DNA of 37,690 bases from Candidatus Cloacimonadota bacterium (GTDB lineage: Bacteria; Cloacimonadota; Cloacimonadia; Cloacimonadales; JAJBBL01): NCBI GenBank assembly GCA_020532365.1, contig JAJBBL010000052.1:1-37690 (forward strand), written 5' to 3'. Numbering within the stretch: position 1 is the stretch's first letter; each line of letters begins with the position of its first letter. The notes below the pieces were generated by a model. It saw only the letters and a list, made by a program, of their open reading frames with translations. It ran no database searches and was not told the DNA's origin. Position numbers and translations under genes: made by a program. Of this stretch, positions 16,967 through 25,231 are shown one piece after another.

Positions 16967-17017
16967 TTAGGAGAATAGTCGTAGGCGGCCCTGACCCGCC
17001 TACGACTATTCTCCTAA
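16967..17017. repeat. Perfect 22-bp inverted repeat (large hairpin) downstream of the recombinase gene
   Basis: Bases 16967-16988 and 16996-17017 are exact reverse complements separated by a seven-base CCCTGAC loop; three more pairs, with G-T wobbles, extend the outer end. No T-run follows on either strand, so it is not a standard rho-independent terminator. It lies about 200 bases after the end of the tyrosine recombinase gene. It could be a palindromic genomic repeat, a protein binding site or an unusual terminator. Confidence 0.9.
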
Positions 17018-17222
17018 TATTCCTATAGGATGAAGGGAAAATTAAGTCTGTTTTAAGCCGACAATTTTGCTCTTTATTTCGGTGTTGTTTTAACGTGAAA
17101 GACAGAGGTATTTAGCGTGGTTTTTAATGGGGTGGTATTTTGGTAGTGTTGCTTCCAAATTATCTCAATAGGTTGGCAAAGATGTTTGGTTAATATTAGA
17201 AGTTATTGCTGAAAGTGGATAA

Positions 17223-18131
17223 CTAATCTTCTTTTTTCTTATTCCTGGGGTGTGCTTGCTGATATGTTTTAATGAGGTCGCTATTTGAGATATGAGTATA
17301 GACCTCTGTTGTAGAGGGGTTATTGTGTCCCATCATTTGTTGGATAGCTCTCAAATCAGCCCCTCTGGAAAGGAGGTGGGTGGCAAAAGAGTGTCTTATT
17401 GCGTGAGGCGAATATCCATTTGTTCGAGCTATCAAATTGATGTACCTTCTCAAAATCACCCTTATTTCTGAAGGCTCTAAAGGTTGCCCACTCTTAGAGA
17501 GGAAAACAGAGTCGTCACTCAGCTCCGTGAGGAACTGATGTCTAATATCGAGGTAGTGGTGCAGTGATTCCAAAGCGTATTTACCTATGGGTATGACTCT
17601 TGTTTTATTTCCTTTACCGTGCACTCTAATGTATTTAGCGGTCATAGAAATGTCTTTCATATGACATCCTGCGACTTCAGAGATACGTAGTCCGGAGGAA
17701 TACATCAGTTCTAAAATAGCTCTATTTCTTACTCCAAACTTGGAGCTGAGGTCTGGTATTTTAAGGAGCTGGCTCATCTCTTTTTCCGTAAAGTATTTCG
17801 GTAATTTTTTCTCAACTTTGGGAAGGGCGAGATTATAGAGCGGATTTTTCTCAATGTATCCACGTTTCAGGGCGTACTTAAAGAAGTTTCTAAAGACCGT
17901 AGTTTTACGTGACAGAGTTCTATTTGTTCTTTTATTGAGGCTAAGTTCTTGAAGGTAGTCCCTGATCATCAGCTTGTTTACACCATTAAGGTTCACTTCT
18001 CCGTCGGGAAAGTATTTTGAAATGTATTCAAAGAGAAGTTCTAAGTCGCTGATATATGCTCTGATGGTATGTTGTGATGCTTGAGAGGCAACTAATTGTG
18101 CTTTATATTCTTGAATAATAGTGTTTAGCAT
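17223..18131 (-). CDS. XerC/XerD-type tyrosine recombinase
   Basis: A 302-residue tyrosine recombinase. The N-terminal SAM-like DNA-binding domain spans about 1-95 and the catalytic domain about 110-295. All six catalytic residues are present: R149 (SGLRISE), K173 (HGKGNK), H243 and R246 (HAIRHSFATH), H269 (GHNN) and nucleophile Y278 (VYTH). Size and motifs match XerC/XerD, which resolve chromosome dimers at dif with FtsK; I cannot tell which of the two it is, or whether it is a housekeeping paralogue. The ATG at 18131 is six bases from an AGGAGG site (18143-18138); the ATG at 18134 and the TTG at 18137 lie too close to that site. No adjacent accessory genes suggest an integrase of a mobile element. 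Confidence 0.92.
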   Translation of the reverse strand: MLNTIIQEYKAQLVASQASQHTIRAYISDLELLFEYISKYFPDGEVNLNGVNKLMIRDYLQELSLNKRTNRTLSRKTTVFRNFFKYALKRGYIEKNPLYNLALPKVEKKLPKYFTEKEMSQLLKIPDLSSKFGVRNRAILELMYSSGLRISEVAGCHMKDISMTAKYIRVHGKGNKTRVIPIGKYALESLHHYLDIRHQFLTELSDDSVFLSKSGQPLEPSEIRVILRRYINLIARTNGYSPHAIRHSFATHLLSRGADLRAIQQMMGHNNPSTTEVYTHISNSDLIKTYQQAHPRNKKKED

Positions 18132-18161
18132 CATCAACCTCCTCTGCGGTAATACTATTTT

Positions 18162-18189
18162 ATTTTGAATTACGCTGTAGAGATGTCAA
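18162..18189 (-). promoter_or_regulatory. Candidate sigma-70 promoter for the recombinase gene
   Basis: On the minus strand, TTGACA (18189-18184) is followed after 16 bases by CAAAAT (18167-18162), about 30 bases ahead of the recombinase ATG. It is back to back with the promoter at 18274 that faces the other way. Confidence 0.5.
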
Positions 18190-18273
18190 CAAGAATATTG
18201 TTGTTCTTCAGTCAAATAGGGTAGAGGTTGACCTCTCGCATCAGATTATTTTTCATGTTTAACAACGTCGCTC

Positions 18274-18302
18274 TTGACAAAGTAGACTTAGAATTAAATA
18301 CT
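18274..18302 (+). promoter_or_regulatory. Candidate sigma-70 promoter for the MgtE-like gene
   Basis: TTGACA (18274-18279), a 17-base spacer and AATACT (18297-18302) are followed by an AAGGAGA ribosome binding site at 18321-18327. This places transcription start at about 18309 and argues that the open frame upstream of 18336 is not translated. Confidence 0.6.
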
Positions 18303-18335
18303 GGAATCCTTATCAAAACAAAGGAGAAATCATCG

Positions 18336-19340
18336 TTGGCAAGAAAGAAAAACAAAAGGATGCCCCACGAGCCAATCGTGGAATATATGCGGAGAGACCA
18401 GACGTCCATCGACGTTAATCTAACCGTTCAAGAAGCTCTCGATTACATAAGAAATAACGTTGAAAATGACCGCATCGTTTATTTTTATATCGTAGATGAA
18501 ATCAAAACTTTGTTGGGTGTCGTATCAACAAGAAAACTGTTAACTTCTCCGTTAGACGTTCAATTGAAAGACATAATGGATACCCAAATCAAGACTATTC
18601 CACTCGATGCTAATGTTATGGACGTATGGACTGAATTTATCGTTCACAAATATTTAGCTATGCCTGTTGTTGACGGGATGGGTAGACTTATTGGTGTAGT
18701 AGATATCAATATGTTTACCGATAGTGTTGGGGATGTCTTAGAGCGTGATAAAACTGATGAAGTTTTCGAGCTTATTGGATACAAACTATCAGAGGTAGAA
18801 AACGCTTCCGTGTTCAGAATCTTTCGTTTCCGTTTCCCTTGGCTTTTGGCCACAATTACAAGCGGTATTCTCTGTGCACTGATGGCGAGTAGGTTTGAGC
18901 TTGTTCTTTCTAAGAGCATCATCTTATCCTTCTTCCTGACCTTAGTCTTAGGTCTTGGAGAGAGTGTTAGTACTCAGTCTATGACAGTAACTATTCAGAC
19001 TTTGCGTAATATTCAACCGACTTTAGCGGGGTATTTCCAATCTCTTTTTAAGGAGCTTAGAACAGGTATTCTGCTTGGTTTAGCAAGTGGGTTAACAGTA
19101 GCGACAGCGATAGTTATTTGGCAAGGCTTTGCCTTAGGCTTTTTCCCAGGTATAACCATTGGGATCAGTATCTTCTTAAATATATCTGCCGCTTGTGTGA
19201 TCGGGTTGAGCGTACCTTACTTCCTTCACCTAATGAAACTCGACTTAAGAATTGCTTCTGGACCGCTAACACTCGGCTTAGCTGACCTTTTTACAGTGCT
19301 CAGTTATATGACAGTTGCACTAATCATCTTAGGTCATTAA
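18336..19340 (+). CDS. mgtE: MgtE-family Mg2+ channel/transporter lacking the N-terminal MgtE_N domain
   Basis: A 334-residue protein: a tandem CBS pair at about 20-137, then the five-helix MgtE membrane domain from about 167 to 333, with the key acidic D317 in the SGPLTLGLADLF segment. MgtE proteins form Mg2+-gated channels in the inner membrane, and the CBS domains sense cytosolic Mg2+. Classical MgtE is about 450 residues with an N-terminal superhelical domain, which is missing. The TTG at 18336 lies eight bases after AAGGAGA and downstream of a good promoter, so I reject the longer frame from 18228. The usual GGNxGSQ pore segment is altered to GLGESVSTQSM (about 206-216). The ion is therefore less certain than the fold. 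It ends one base before the convergent yigZ stop. Confidence 0.85.
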   Translation: MARKKNKRMPHEPIVEYMRRDQTSIDVNLTVQEALDYIRNNVENDRIVYFYIVDEIKTLLGVVSTRKLLTSPLDVQLKDIMDTQIKTIPLDANVMDVWTEFIVHKYLAMPVVDGMGRLIGVVDINMFTDSVGDVLERDKTDEVFELIGYKLSEVENASVFRIFRFRFPWLLATITSGILCALMASRFELVLSKSIILSFFLTLVLGLGESVSTQSMTVTIQTLRNIQPTLAGYFQSLFKELRTGILLGLASGLTVATAIVIWQGFALGFFPGITIGISIFLNISAACVIGLSVPYFLHLMKLDLRIASGPLTLGLADLFTVLSYMTVALIILGH

Positions 19341-19341
19341 A

Positions 19342-19950
19342 TCAGTAAAACAAATCAGTTTTGATAAGCTTGTAGGAGATCATTCCGGAACTTTGAATAC
19401 TACTTAAGTATTCCTCGCCGTTATCTTTGGCATCGGATGAAATTATCAGAGTGATCTCCTTCAAGTACTCAGTAGAGAGTATTTCAAAGTTAAGCTCTGT
19501 TAGGTTATATTTTAGTCTATCAAAGTTCTGATAGCTGGTCACAACCTCAAAGAAATCTTTTAGTTTAATCTCTTGCAGAGGGGTGTTTTCCACAGTCTTT
19601 TCTGCGATATAGGAGTAGGCGTCTATAAGCCCTCTAATCCCTAATTTAGTGCCGCCAAAATAGCGGGTTACAACTAAAGCACAGTTAGTCAGCTCATATT
19701 TAAGCATTGCACCATGTATTGGTTTTCCAGCCGTACCAGAGGGTTCTCCGGCATCTGAATAATGAAAAGTTTCCCCTTTGATTCCGACTATATAAGCCCA
19801 GCAGTTGTGAGTGGCTGTTTTATGCTCTTCACTCACTTTTGAGATGAACTCTTTGGCTTCGTCCATCGAAGAGACATACTCGATACTCCCTATAAACCGA
19901 GATTTTCTAATATGCTCTTCGAAAGTAGCGCTTTTTGCTGGAGCAAACAT
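19342..19950 (-). CDS. yigZ: YigZ/IMPACT family protein
   Basis: A 202-residue UPF0029/IMPACT protein. The N-terminal domain carries the family block ATHNCWAY, then DAGEPSGTAGKP, VVTRYFGGTKLG and the following helix; a C-terminal ferredoxin-like fold (DUF1949 type) follows. The family is widespread and linked to translation or nucleotide metabolism, but its biochemical role is not settled. The gene follows the large flavoprotein gene by eight bases, so it is probably the last gene of that leftward operon. Its end nearly touches the convergent mgtE stop. Confidence 0.9.
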   Translation of the reverse strand: MFAPAKSATFEEHIRKSRFIGSIEYVSSMDEAKEFISKVSEEHKTATHNCWAYIVGIKGETFHYSDAGEPSGTAGKPIHGAMLKYELTNCALVVTRYFGGTKLGIRGLIDAYSYIAEKTVENTPLQEIKLKDFFEVVTSYQNFDRLKYNLTELNFEILSTEYLKEITLIISSDAKDNGEEYLSSIQSSGMISYKLIKTDLFY

Positions 19951-19958
19951 TTTATAAT

Positions 19959-22900
19959 CTAAACCTCAGTCTGGTCGACTTTTCTTTTCTCTTCAGCCTG
20001 ATGAAGGTAATGCCAGACGTATTCAGTGGCGATGTTTACCTCGTCGCTAAGCTCATTCGAAGAGAGGGGAAGCTTAATCTTTTCACTGTCCAACACTTTA
20101 GAGGGCATGGCTTTTAGAAAGAACTTCTCTGTCTTTGCTAACCAAACAGAAGGTTCTGTCTTTTCTATAGTTATCAGCCCTGATTCGTAGAGTATTTGTA
20201 GCAGTGTGGGGAAGATGGGTGACTTTTCTGGATTATAATAGTGGTTTAATCTATTATCGTCAGATAAAGATGTTCCCTCCATTTTCAGGTAGCTCGGCTT
20301 CGGTAGAATTAGGTCAGCCGGGTAGTCATCTGTGTAGTGTGTATCTATAGCGACGGTGTAGTTACCCTTTTCCACATCTAACTTTTGGATAAGTCTTTCA
20401 CCACAGTTAAGCACAAAGGTGTTTTCGAGTGGGAGTTCTGGATTAAACTCTATGTCTAAGAGTCTAAGGGCGTTGATGTTTGACCAGTCTGAAGTCTCCA
20501 ATACCCCTGAGCCTTGTCCAAAATCGCAAACACTTAAGGCTAAGCTCCAGATGTCATAAATCTCTTTCTCACTAATCTTATTTCGGTTGTAGATAAACAC
20601 CGTTTTCTGTGGAAGAGTAAAGGGAGCGTTAGTCAGATTAGAGATTTGAGCAGAAATAGCTGTATCATCGCCACTGAGTGCAAACTGTTTCATCTCTTGC
20701 AAGACACTGCTAAGATTATCTGTTTTAAAAAGATGGTTAGCAAACTTATTAAACTTCTTGTCGTTTTTGTTGATTAGAGTCATCTTTTTACCTTTAAGCT
20801 GCTGTGAACGACAGAGTACTCTAATTGTTTGACTTGTCTCACCTACAATAACGATATGCTCGGCGTCTTTGATTGATTTAAAAGAGAGATTGTTGGCATA
20901 TTCAGACAAAAAGTCGTCGGTAAATATTTTTTCACAGGTGGTAGTGGACAGTTTAACGTCCAATCTTTCAGCTATTTCTTTCATAAGCAATAGCTCTTCA
21001 TTGGTGTTGTGAGGTGATACGGTAACGACTTTATTTTTAGCTTTATCCAACTTATCCTTTAGAATGGAAGCAGCTCTACGCCAATCAATTTTAGCCCATC
21101 CATATTCAGTTTTAAGCATAGGCTCGTTAACACGGTAGTCGTGATGAAGCACTTCCCAACCAAACTTTCCATAGAAACAGATGTTTTTAAGATTAAAGTC
21201 TAACGTCTCAGGGTGTGTTATATAGGCAATATTGCCTAAAGATAAGCGGATTGATATCTTGCAACCGGTGCCACAGAACCCACAATTTTGGTCGACAACT
21301 GTATCTTCGAGAGGATACATCTTAATGACAGTGTTATTTTCAGTCAAAGCACCCGTAGGGCATACAGTTACACATTTACCGCACGATTCACAAGCTGTTT
21401 TCGTTAAGCTTTCACCAAATTCAGGCTTCACAACGGTCACAAAACCACGGTTAATATATCCCAAGACTCCGGGTCCTTGTATCTCCGAACAGGTTCTTAC
21501 ACAGAGCCCACAGTCTATACACTTGTTGGCGTCCCTAAGGATAAAGGGGTGTGAAATATCTTCAAAGTATTGGTTTTTAGTTCCAAAGAAGAGGGTATCA
21601 CCAACATCGTAGTCGGTAGCGTAGTCACGCAATGAACAGCGGTAATTCACCATACAGCCGCACTCTAAACAGCGTTCCGCTTCCTTTATCGCCTCATCTT
21701 CTGAAAAACCTATTTCGACCTCTTCAAAGTTATCTATCCTCATCTCAGCATCAAGCTCAGGCATTTGTACCCTATCCTCTTTTCTGAAGGTGGAGTACCA
21801 GAATTTTTCAGTCTCTTTCAGACTCTTAGCTTTACGGGATTGGAAAGGCTTTTTCGGTCTTAATTTATCATTAATACAGCCGTTCTGAAGGAAAACAGCA
21901 ATATTTTCAGCAGCTCTTCTACCGTCTGCAATTGCCTCTATGGCAGTTGAAGGACCGAGGCGGAAATCACCACCAGCAAATACGTTTTTCAGGCCTGTGA
22001 AGAGAAGCTCCTCGTCAACTTCAACTGTCGACCAGCGTGAGATAGGTATATTTTTTCCATCAATCCGATTGCTTGGGTCTGAAAATAGTTCGACTTCTGG
22101 TACTTGTGAAATAGCAGCGATAACTGTATCAAACAGTTCAATCTCATATTCACCGGTTGGCTCTGGCCTCTGTCTACCACTTGAGTCTGGAGCGCCAAGC
22201 CTCATTTTCTCGATCCTAACAGATCTTATACCCTTCTCATCTCCGATGTACTCTACAGGGCTGGATAGTATGTGTAATTTTATTCCTTCCTCTTCAGCGG
22301 CGACAATTTCGTAAGGTTCAGCGGGCATTTCTTTCCTGGTACGTCTGTAGATAATAGTCACCTCAGCACCGAGTCTCCTTGCAGTTCTGGCACAGTCTAT
22401 AGCAGTGTTACCACCACCTATCACGGCAACTTTCTTACCAGTTTTAATCTCTTTCCCAAGCATTATATCTTTCAGATAGTCAACGCCAAGGTATGAGCCT
22501 GGTAAGTCGGAGCCTTTGACGTGCATTGGTACTGCTTTTTGAGCACCTATAGCAAGATATACCGCATCATATTTATTCGATAGCTCTGGTAGAGTAAAAT
22601 CTTTCCCTAAAATCTTCTCAGTCTCGATTACCATCCCGTTAGAACACATCAGCTCTATCTCTCTTTCGAGAATTTCCTTTGGCAACCTGTACTCTGGGAT
22701 ACCGTAATATAGCCAGCCGCCTGGCTTTGGAGACGCTTCAAAAACAGTGACTTCATAACCCTTTTGAGAGAGATAGTATCCGCAAGTTAAACCTGAAGGG
22801 CCTGCACCGACAATAGCGATGTGTTTCCCTTTTAGGTCATCTTGAGGGTGTACATAAGACCAGTAGTCGTTCAGATCAGAGTCGGCAGCGTATCTTTTAA

Positions 22901-23399
22901 GCTGTCTTATAGCAATAGGCTCGTCGACTATTGTACGACGACATTCTTTTTCACAAAAAGCGGGGCATACCCTTCCTATTGAGAGTGGCATAGGCAGTGT
23001 ATCTTTAATGACTTTGACCGCTTCGTGTTGCTGATTATTGGCAATGAGGGCTACATATGACTGTACATCCACTTGACCCGGACAGGCCAATTTACAAGGT
23101 GCTTCACAGTCGGCATAGTGGTCAGAGAGCAGTAGTTCTAAAGCCATCCTTCTTGCATTATGTATCTCTTCGGAGTCGGTTGTTATAACCATATTAGGTT
23201 CGATAGTGGTGCCACAAGAGGTTACAAAACCTTTTTTCCCTTCGACTTTTACTGAGCAGACCCAGCAAGAACCGTAAGGCTTCAACTCTTCATCGTGGCA
23301 GAGGGTAGGTATTTTAATTCCATACTCTTTAGCAACTTCAAGGATAGTCATCCCTTTACGTGCTTCTATTTCTTTACCGTTAAGTGTAATCTTTATCAT
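19959..23399 (-). CDS. GltD/NuoG-like flavin and iron-sulfur fusion, StnA-type transhydrogenase subunit
   Basis: A 1146-residue fusion. In order: [2Fe-2S] domain (C34, C45, C48, C62); NuoG-type His-Cys3 cluster (H94, C98, C102, C106); GltD/NfnB-like flavoprotein with FAD motif GAGPSG (198-203), NAD(P) motif GGGNTA (328-333) and NADPH-type RRTRKEMPAE (352 on); a Cys group at 577-588; two [4Fe-4S] clusters (C627-C637 and C670-C680); a formate-dehydrogenase/NuoG-type cluster (C706, C709, C713, C740); and a molybdopterin-oxidoreductase-like tail without a recognisable Mo ligand. With the NuoF- and NuoE-like genes upstream this resembles the Stn electron-bifurcating transhydrogenase (NADH, ferredoxin, NADPH). 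An NADPH-linked HydABC or formate dehydrogenase relative is the alternative, but no H-cluster is seen. Start: ATG at 23399 with AGAGG upstream; an earlier frame start overlaps the previous gene. Confidence 0.8.
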   Translation of the reverse strand: MIKITLNGKEIEARKGMTILEVAKEYGIKIPTLCHDEELKPYGSCWVCSVKVEGKKGFVTSCGTTIEPNMVITTDSEEIHNARRMALELLLSDHYADCEAPCKLACPGQVDVQSYVALIANNQQHEAVKVIKDTLPMPLSIGRVCPAFCEKECRRTIVDEPIAIRQLKRYAADSDLNDYWSYVHPQDDLKGKHIAIVGAGPSGLTCGYYLSQKGYEVTVFEASPKPGGWLYYGIPEYRLPKEILEREIELMCSNGMVIETEKILGKDFTLPELSNKYDAVYLAIGAQKAVPMHVKGSDLPGSYLGVDYLKDIMLGKEIKTGKKVAVIGGGNTAIDCARTARRLGAEVTIIYRRTRKEMPAEPYEIVAAEEEGIKLHILSSPVEYIGDEKGIRSVRIEKMRLGAPDSSGRQRPEPTGEYEIELFDTVIAAISQVPEVELFSDPSNRIDGKNIPISRWSTVEVDEELLFTGLKNVFAGGDFRLGPSTAIEAIADGRRAAENIAVFLQNGCINDKLRPKKPFQSRKAKSLKETEKFWYSTFRKEDRVQMPELDAEMRIDNFEEVEIGFSEDEAIKEAERCLECGCMVNYRCSLRDYATDYDVGDTLFFGTKNQYFEDISHPFILRDANKCIDCGLCVRTCSEIQGPGVLGYINRGFVTVVKPEFGESLTKTACESCGKCVTVCPTGALTENNTVIKMYPLEDTVVDQNCGFCGTGCKISIRLSLGNIAYITHPETLDFNLKNICFYGKFGWEVLHHDYRVNEPMLKTEYGWAKIDWRRAASILKDKLDKAKNKVVTVSPHNTNEELLLMKEIAERLDVKLSTTTCEKIFTDDFLSEYANNLSFKSIKDAEHIVIVGETSQTIRVLCRSQQLKGKKMTLINKNDKKFNKFANHLFKTDNLSSVLQEMKQFALSGDDTAISAQISNLTNAPFTLPQKTVFIYNRNKISEKEIYDIWSLALSVCDFGQGSGVLETSDWSNINALRLLDIEFNPELPLENTFVLNCGERLIQKLDVEKGNYTVAIDTHYTDDYPADLILPKPSYLKMEGTSLSDDNRLNHYYNPEKSPIFPTLLQILYESGLITIEKTEPSVWLAKTEKFFLKAMPSKVLDSEKIKLPLSSNELSDEVNIATEYVWHYLHQAEEKRKVDQTEV

Positions 23400-23412
23400 T
23401 ATTTTGCCTCTT

Positions 23413-25185
23413 TTACTGTTTAGTGATTGCCGCAAACTTACAGGACTCGTAACAGATTCCGCACTTGATACACATATCTTGATTTATAATGTGTACTTCA
23501 CGCGCTTTGCCGTCAATTGCGTTAGTGGGGCATTTTCTGGCGCAAACTGTGCAACCGATACATTTATCGGGTAAAATATTGTATTCAACCAGGTTGGTGC
23601 AGACACCGGCAGGACACCTTTGGTCGAGAATATGTGTAAGATACTCATCCTTAAAATAACGTAGAGTAGTCAGCACTGGGTTTGGTGCAGATTGACCTAA
23701 GCCACATAGCGACCCTTTCTTTATATTGTTAGAAAGGCTCTCTAAAAGGTCAATATCGCTCATTTTACCTTTGCCTTCACATATTTTGGTCAGTATTTCC
23801 AGCATCCTTTTAGTGCCTACTCTACAGAAGGTGCATTTGCCGCACGATTCATTTTGAGTAAAGTTAAGGAAAAACTTGGCCACATCAACTATACAAGTGG
23901 TTTCATCCATTACAACTAATCCACCAGACCCCATTATAGCCCCTTTGTCGACAAGAGAATCATAGTCAACCGGTGTGTCGAGTAAAGACTCGGGCAAACA
24001 GCCCCCTGAAGGGCCACCTAATTGCACAGCTTTGAGAGGGCTGTCAGTTTTCATTCCACCGCCAACTTCGTAAATCACTTCACGGAGTGTAGTACCCATT
24101 GGAACCTCTATTAGCCCACTATTTTTGATTTTGCCAGCTAAAGCAAACACCTTTGTTCCTTTGCTCTCTTCAGTGCCATACTTAGCAAACTCTTCACTGC
24201 CGTTAAGGATAATCCAAGCTACATTGGCAAGCGTTTCAACATTATTGATATTTGTCGGGTTGCCCCAGAGTCCGGACTCTGATGGATATGGTGGTCTAAC
24301 GTTTGGCATCCCTCTTTTACCTTCAATTGAGGCCATCAGAGCAGTCTCTTCACCGCATACAAATGCGCCTGCGCCTTCCTTTATATGGAGGGTGAAACTG
24401 AAAGGGGTATTCAGTATGTTTTTGCCTATAAATCCAGCTTTCTCAGCTTTATCAATAGCAATTTTAAGGTGCTCTATAGCAAGTGGGTATTCAGCCCTTA
24501 CGTAGATATACCCTTCATCGGCACCAATCGCATAAGCTGCTATAAGCATCCCTTCAATAACGCTGTGAGGGTCAGCCTCCAACACGCTTCTGTCCATAAA
24601 AGCACCCGGATCACCTTCATCGGCGTTACAGACTACAAATTTTTTATCCCCTTTGGCTATATGAGCAAACTCCCATTTCTTACCAGTAGAGAATCCAGCA
24701 CCGCCACGCCCCCTAAGCCCAGACGCTTTCATTTCTTCTATAACCTGTATTGGCTTCATTTTAAGAAGTGTTTTCTCAAGTGCTTTATAACCATTTCTGT
24801 TCAGATAGTCGTCTAAAGAGGTAGGTTCTATAATACCGACATTTCTGAGGACGATTCTCTTCTGTTTTGAGTAGTTTTGGTTCTCGATACCGGTCTTAGC
24901 AGAATTCAGTATTACGTTTTTGGTTATAGGGCTGTTATCTAAGTAAGCCTCTATGATTCCATTGACCTCTTCCGGCGTAACGTTGCCATACAGGGTGTAC
25001 AGCCCTTTCTCGTCGAGTATTTCTACCAAAGGTTCGACAGAGCAATACCCAAAGCAACCAACCTCTTTCAGTTCGGCTTTGCCGCTCTTAACTGCATCAG
25101 ATTCCTTCAATGCTTCCAGTACTTGATTAGCCCCAGCTGCTAACCCGCAGCTTCCTAATCCGACTTTAACTGTTAATCTTGCCAA
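23413..25185 (-). CDS. nuoF: NuoF/HydB-like flavin subunit of the NADH-linked complex
   Basis: A 590-residue NuoF/HydB/StnB protein, the NADH- and FMN-binding subunit. An N-terminal thioredoxin-like domain has C13, C44 and C48; the usual extra Cys before C13 is not seen. The core has GRGGAGFSTG (160-169), the NADEGDPGAF segment for FMN/NADH, and a [4Fe-4S] site at C449, C452, C455 and C495. The C-terminal two-cluster ferredoxin (C543-C553 and C573-C583) is typical of bifurcating enzymes rather than respiratory complex I. The start is a TTG at 25185 behind AAGGAGA. It is followed after 13 bases by the large fusion subunit and preceded after 46 bases by the NuoE-like gene. It is firmly a NuoF family member; bifurcation is inferred from architecture. 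Confidence 0.9.
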   Translation of the reverse strand: MARLTVKVGLGSCGLAAGANQVLEALKESDAVKSGKAELKEVGCFGYCSVEPLVEILDEKGLYTLYGNVTPEEVNGIIEAYLDNSPITKNVILNSAKTGIENQNYSKQKRIVLRNVGIIEPTSLDDYLNRNGYKALEKTLLKMKPIQVIEEMKASGLRGRGGAGFSTGKKWEFAHIAKGDKKFVVCNADEGDPGAFMDRSVLEADPHSVIEGMLIAAYAIGADEGYIYVRAEYPLAIEHLKIAIDKAEKAGFIGKNILNTPFSFTLHIKEGAGAFVCGEETALMASIEGKRGMPNVRPPYPSESGLWGNPTNINNVETLANVAWIILNGSEEFAKYGTEESKGTKVFALAGKIKNSGLIEVPMGTTLREVIYEVGGGMKTDSPLKAVQLGGPSGGCLPESLLDTPVDYDSLVDKGAIMGSGGLVVMDETTCIVDVAKFFLNFTQNESCGKCTFCRVGTKRMLEILTKICEGKGKMSDIDLLESLSNNIKKGSLCGLGQSAPNPVLTTLRYFKDEYLTHILDQRCPAGVCTNLVEYNILPDKCIGCTVCARKCPTNAIDGKAREVHIINQDMCIKCGICYESCKFAAITKQ

Positions 25186-25231
25186 AATGTTCTCCTTTGT
25201 CCAAACTTGGCTTTAAAAATTATTTATATGC

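Larger units (their letters stand above)
16626..17222. other. Gene-free region between the recombinase and etfA
   Basis: Nearly 600 bases without a supportable gene. It holds the candidate etfA promoter, an imperfect inverted repeat (16889-16897 with 16910-16919), a perfect 22-bp hairpin (16967-17017) and a 10-base palindrome TCCTATAGGA (17021-17030). There is no tRNA-like fold and no remnant of etfB that I can recognise. It is the largest non-coding stretch in the window. Confidence 0.6.

Noticed and set aside
16967..17017. Rho-independent terminator or dif site
   Set aside because: There is no T-run on either strand. Arms of 22 bases with a seven-base loop do not fit the 11-6-11 layout of dif.
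18228..18335. Longer N-terminus for the MgtE-like protein
   Set aside because: It contains the TTGACA/AATACT promoter, has no ribosome binding site, and adds 36 residues unlike the family.
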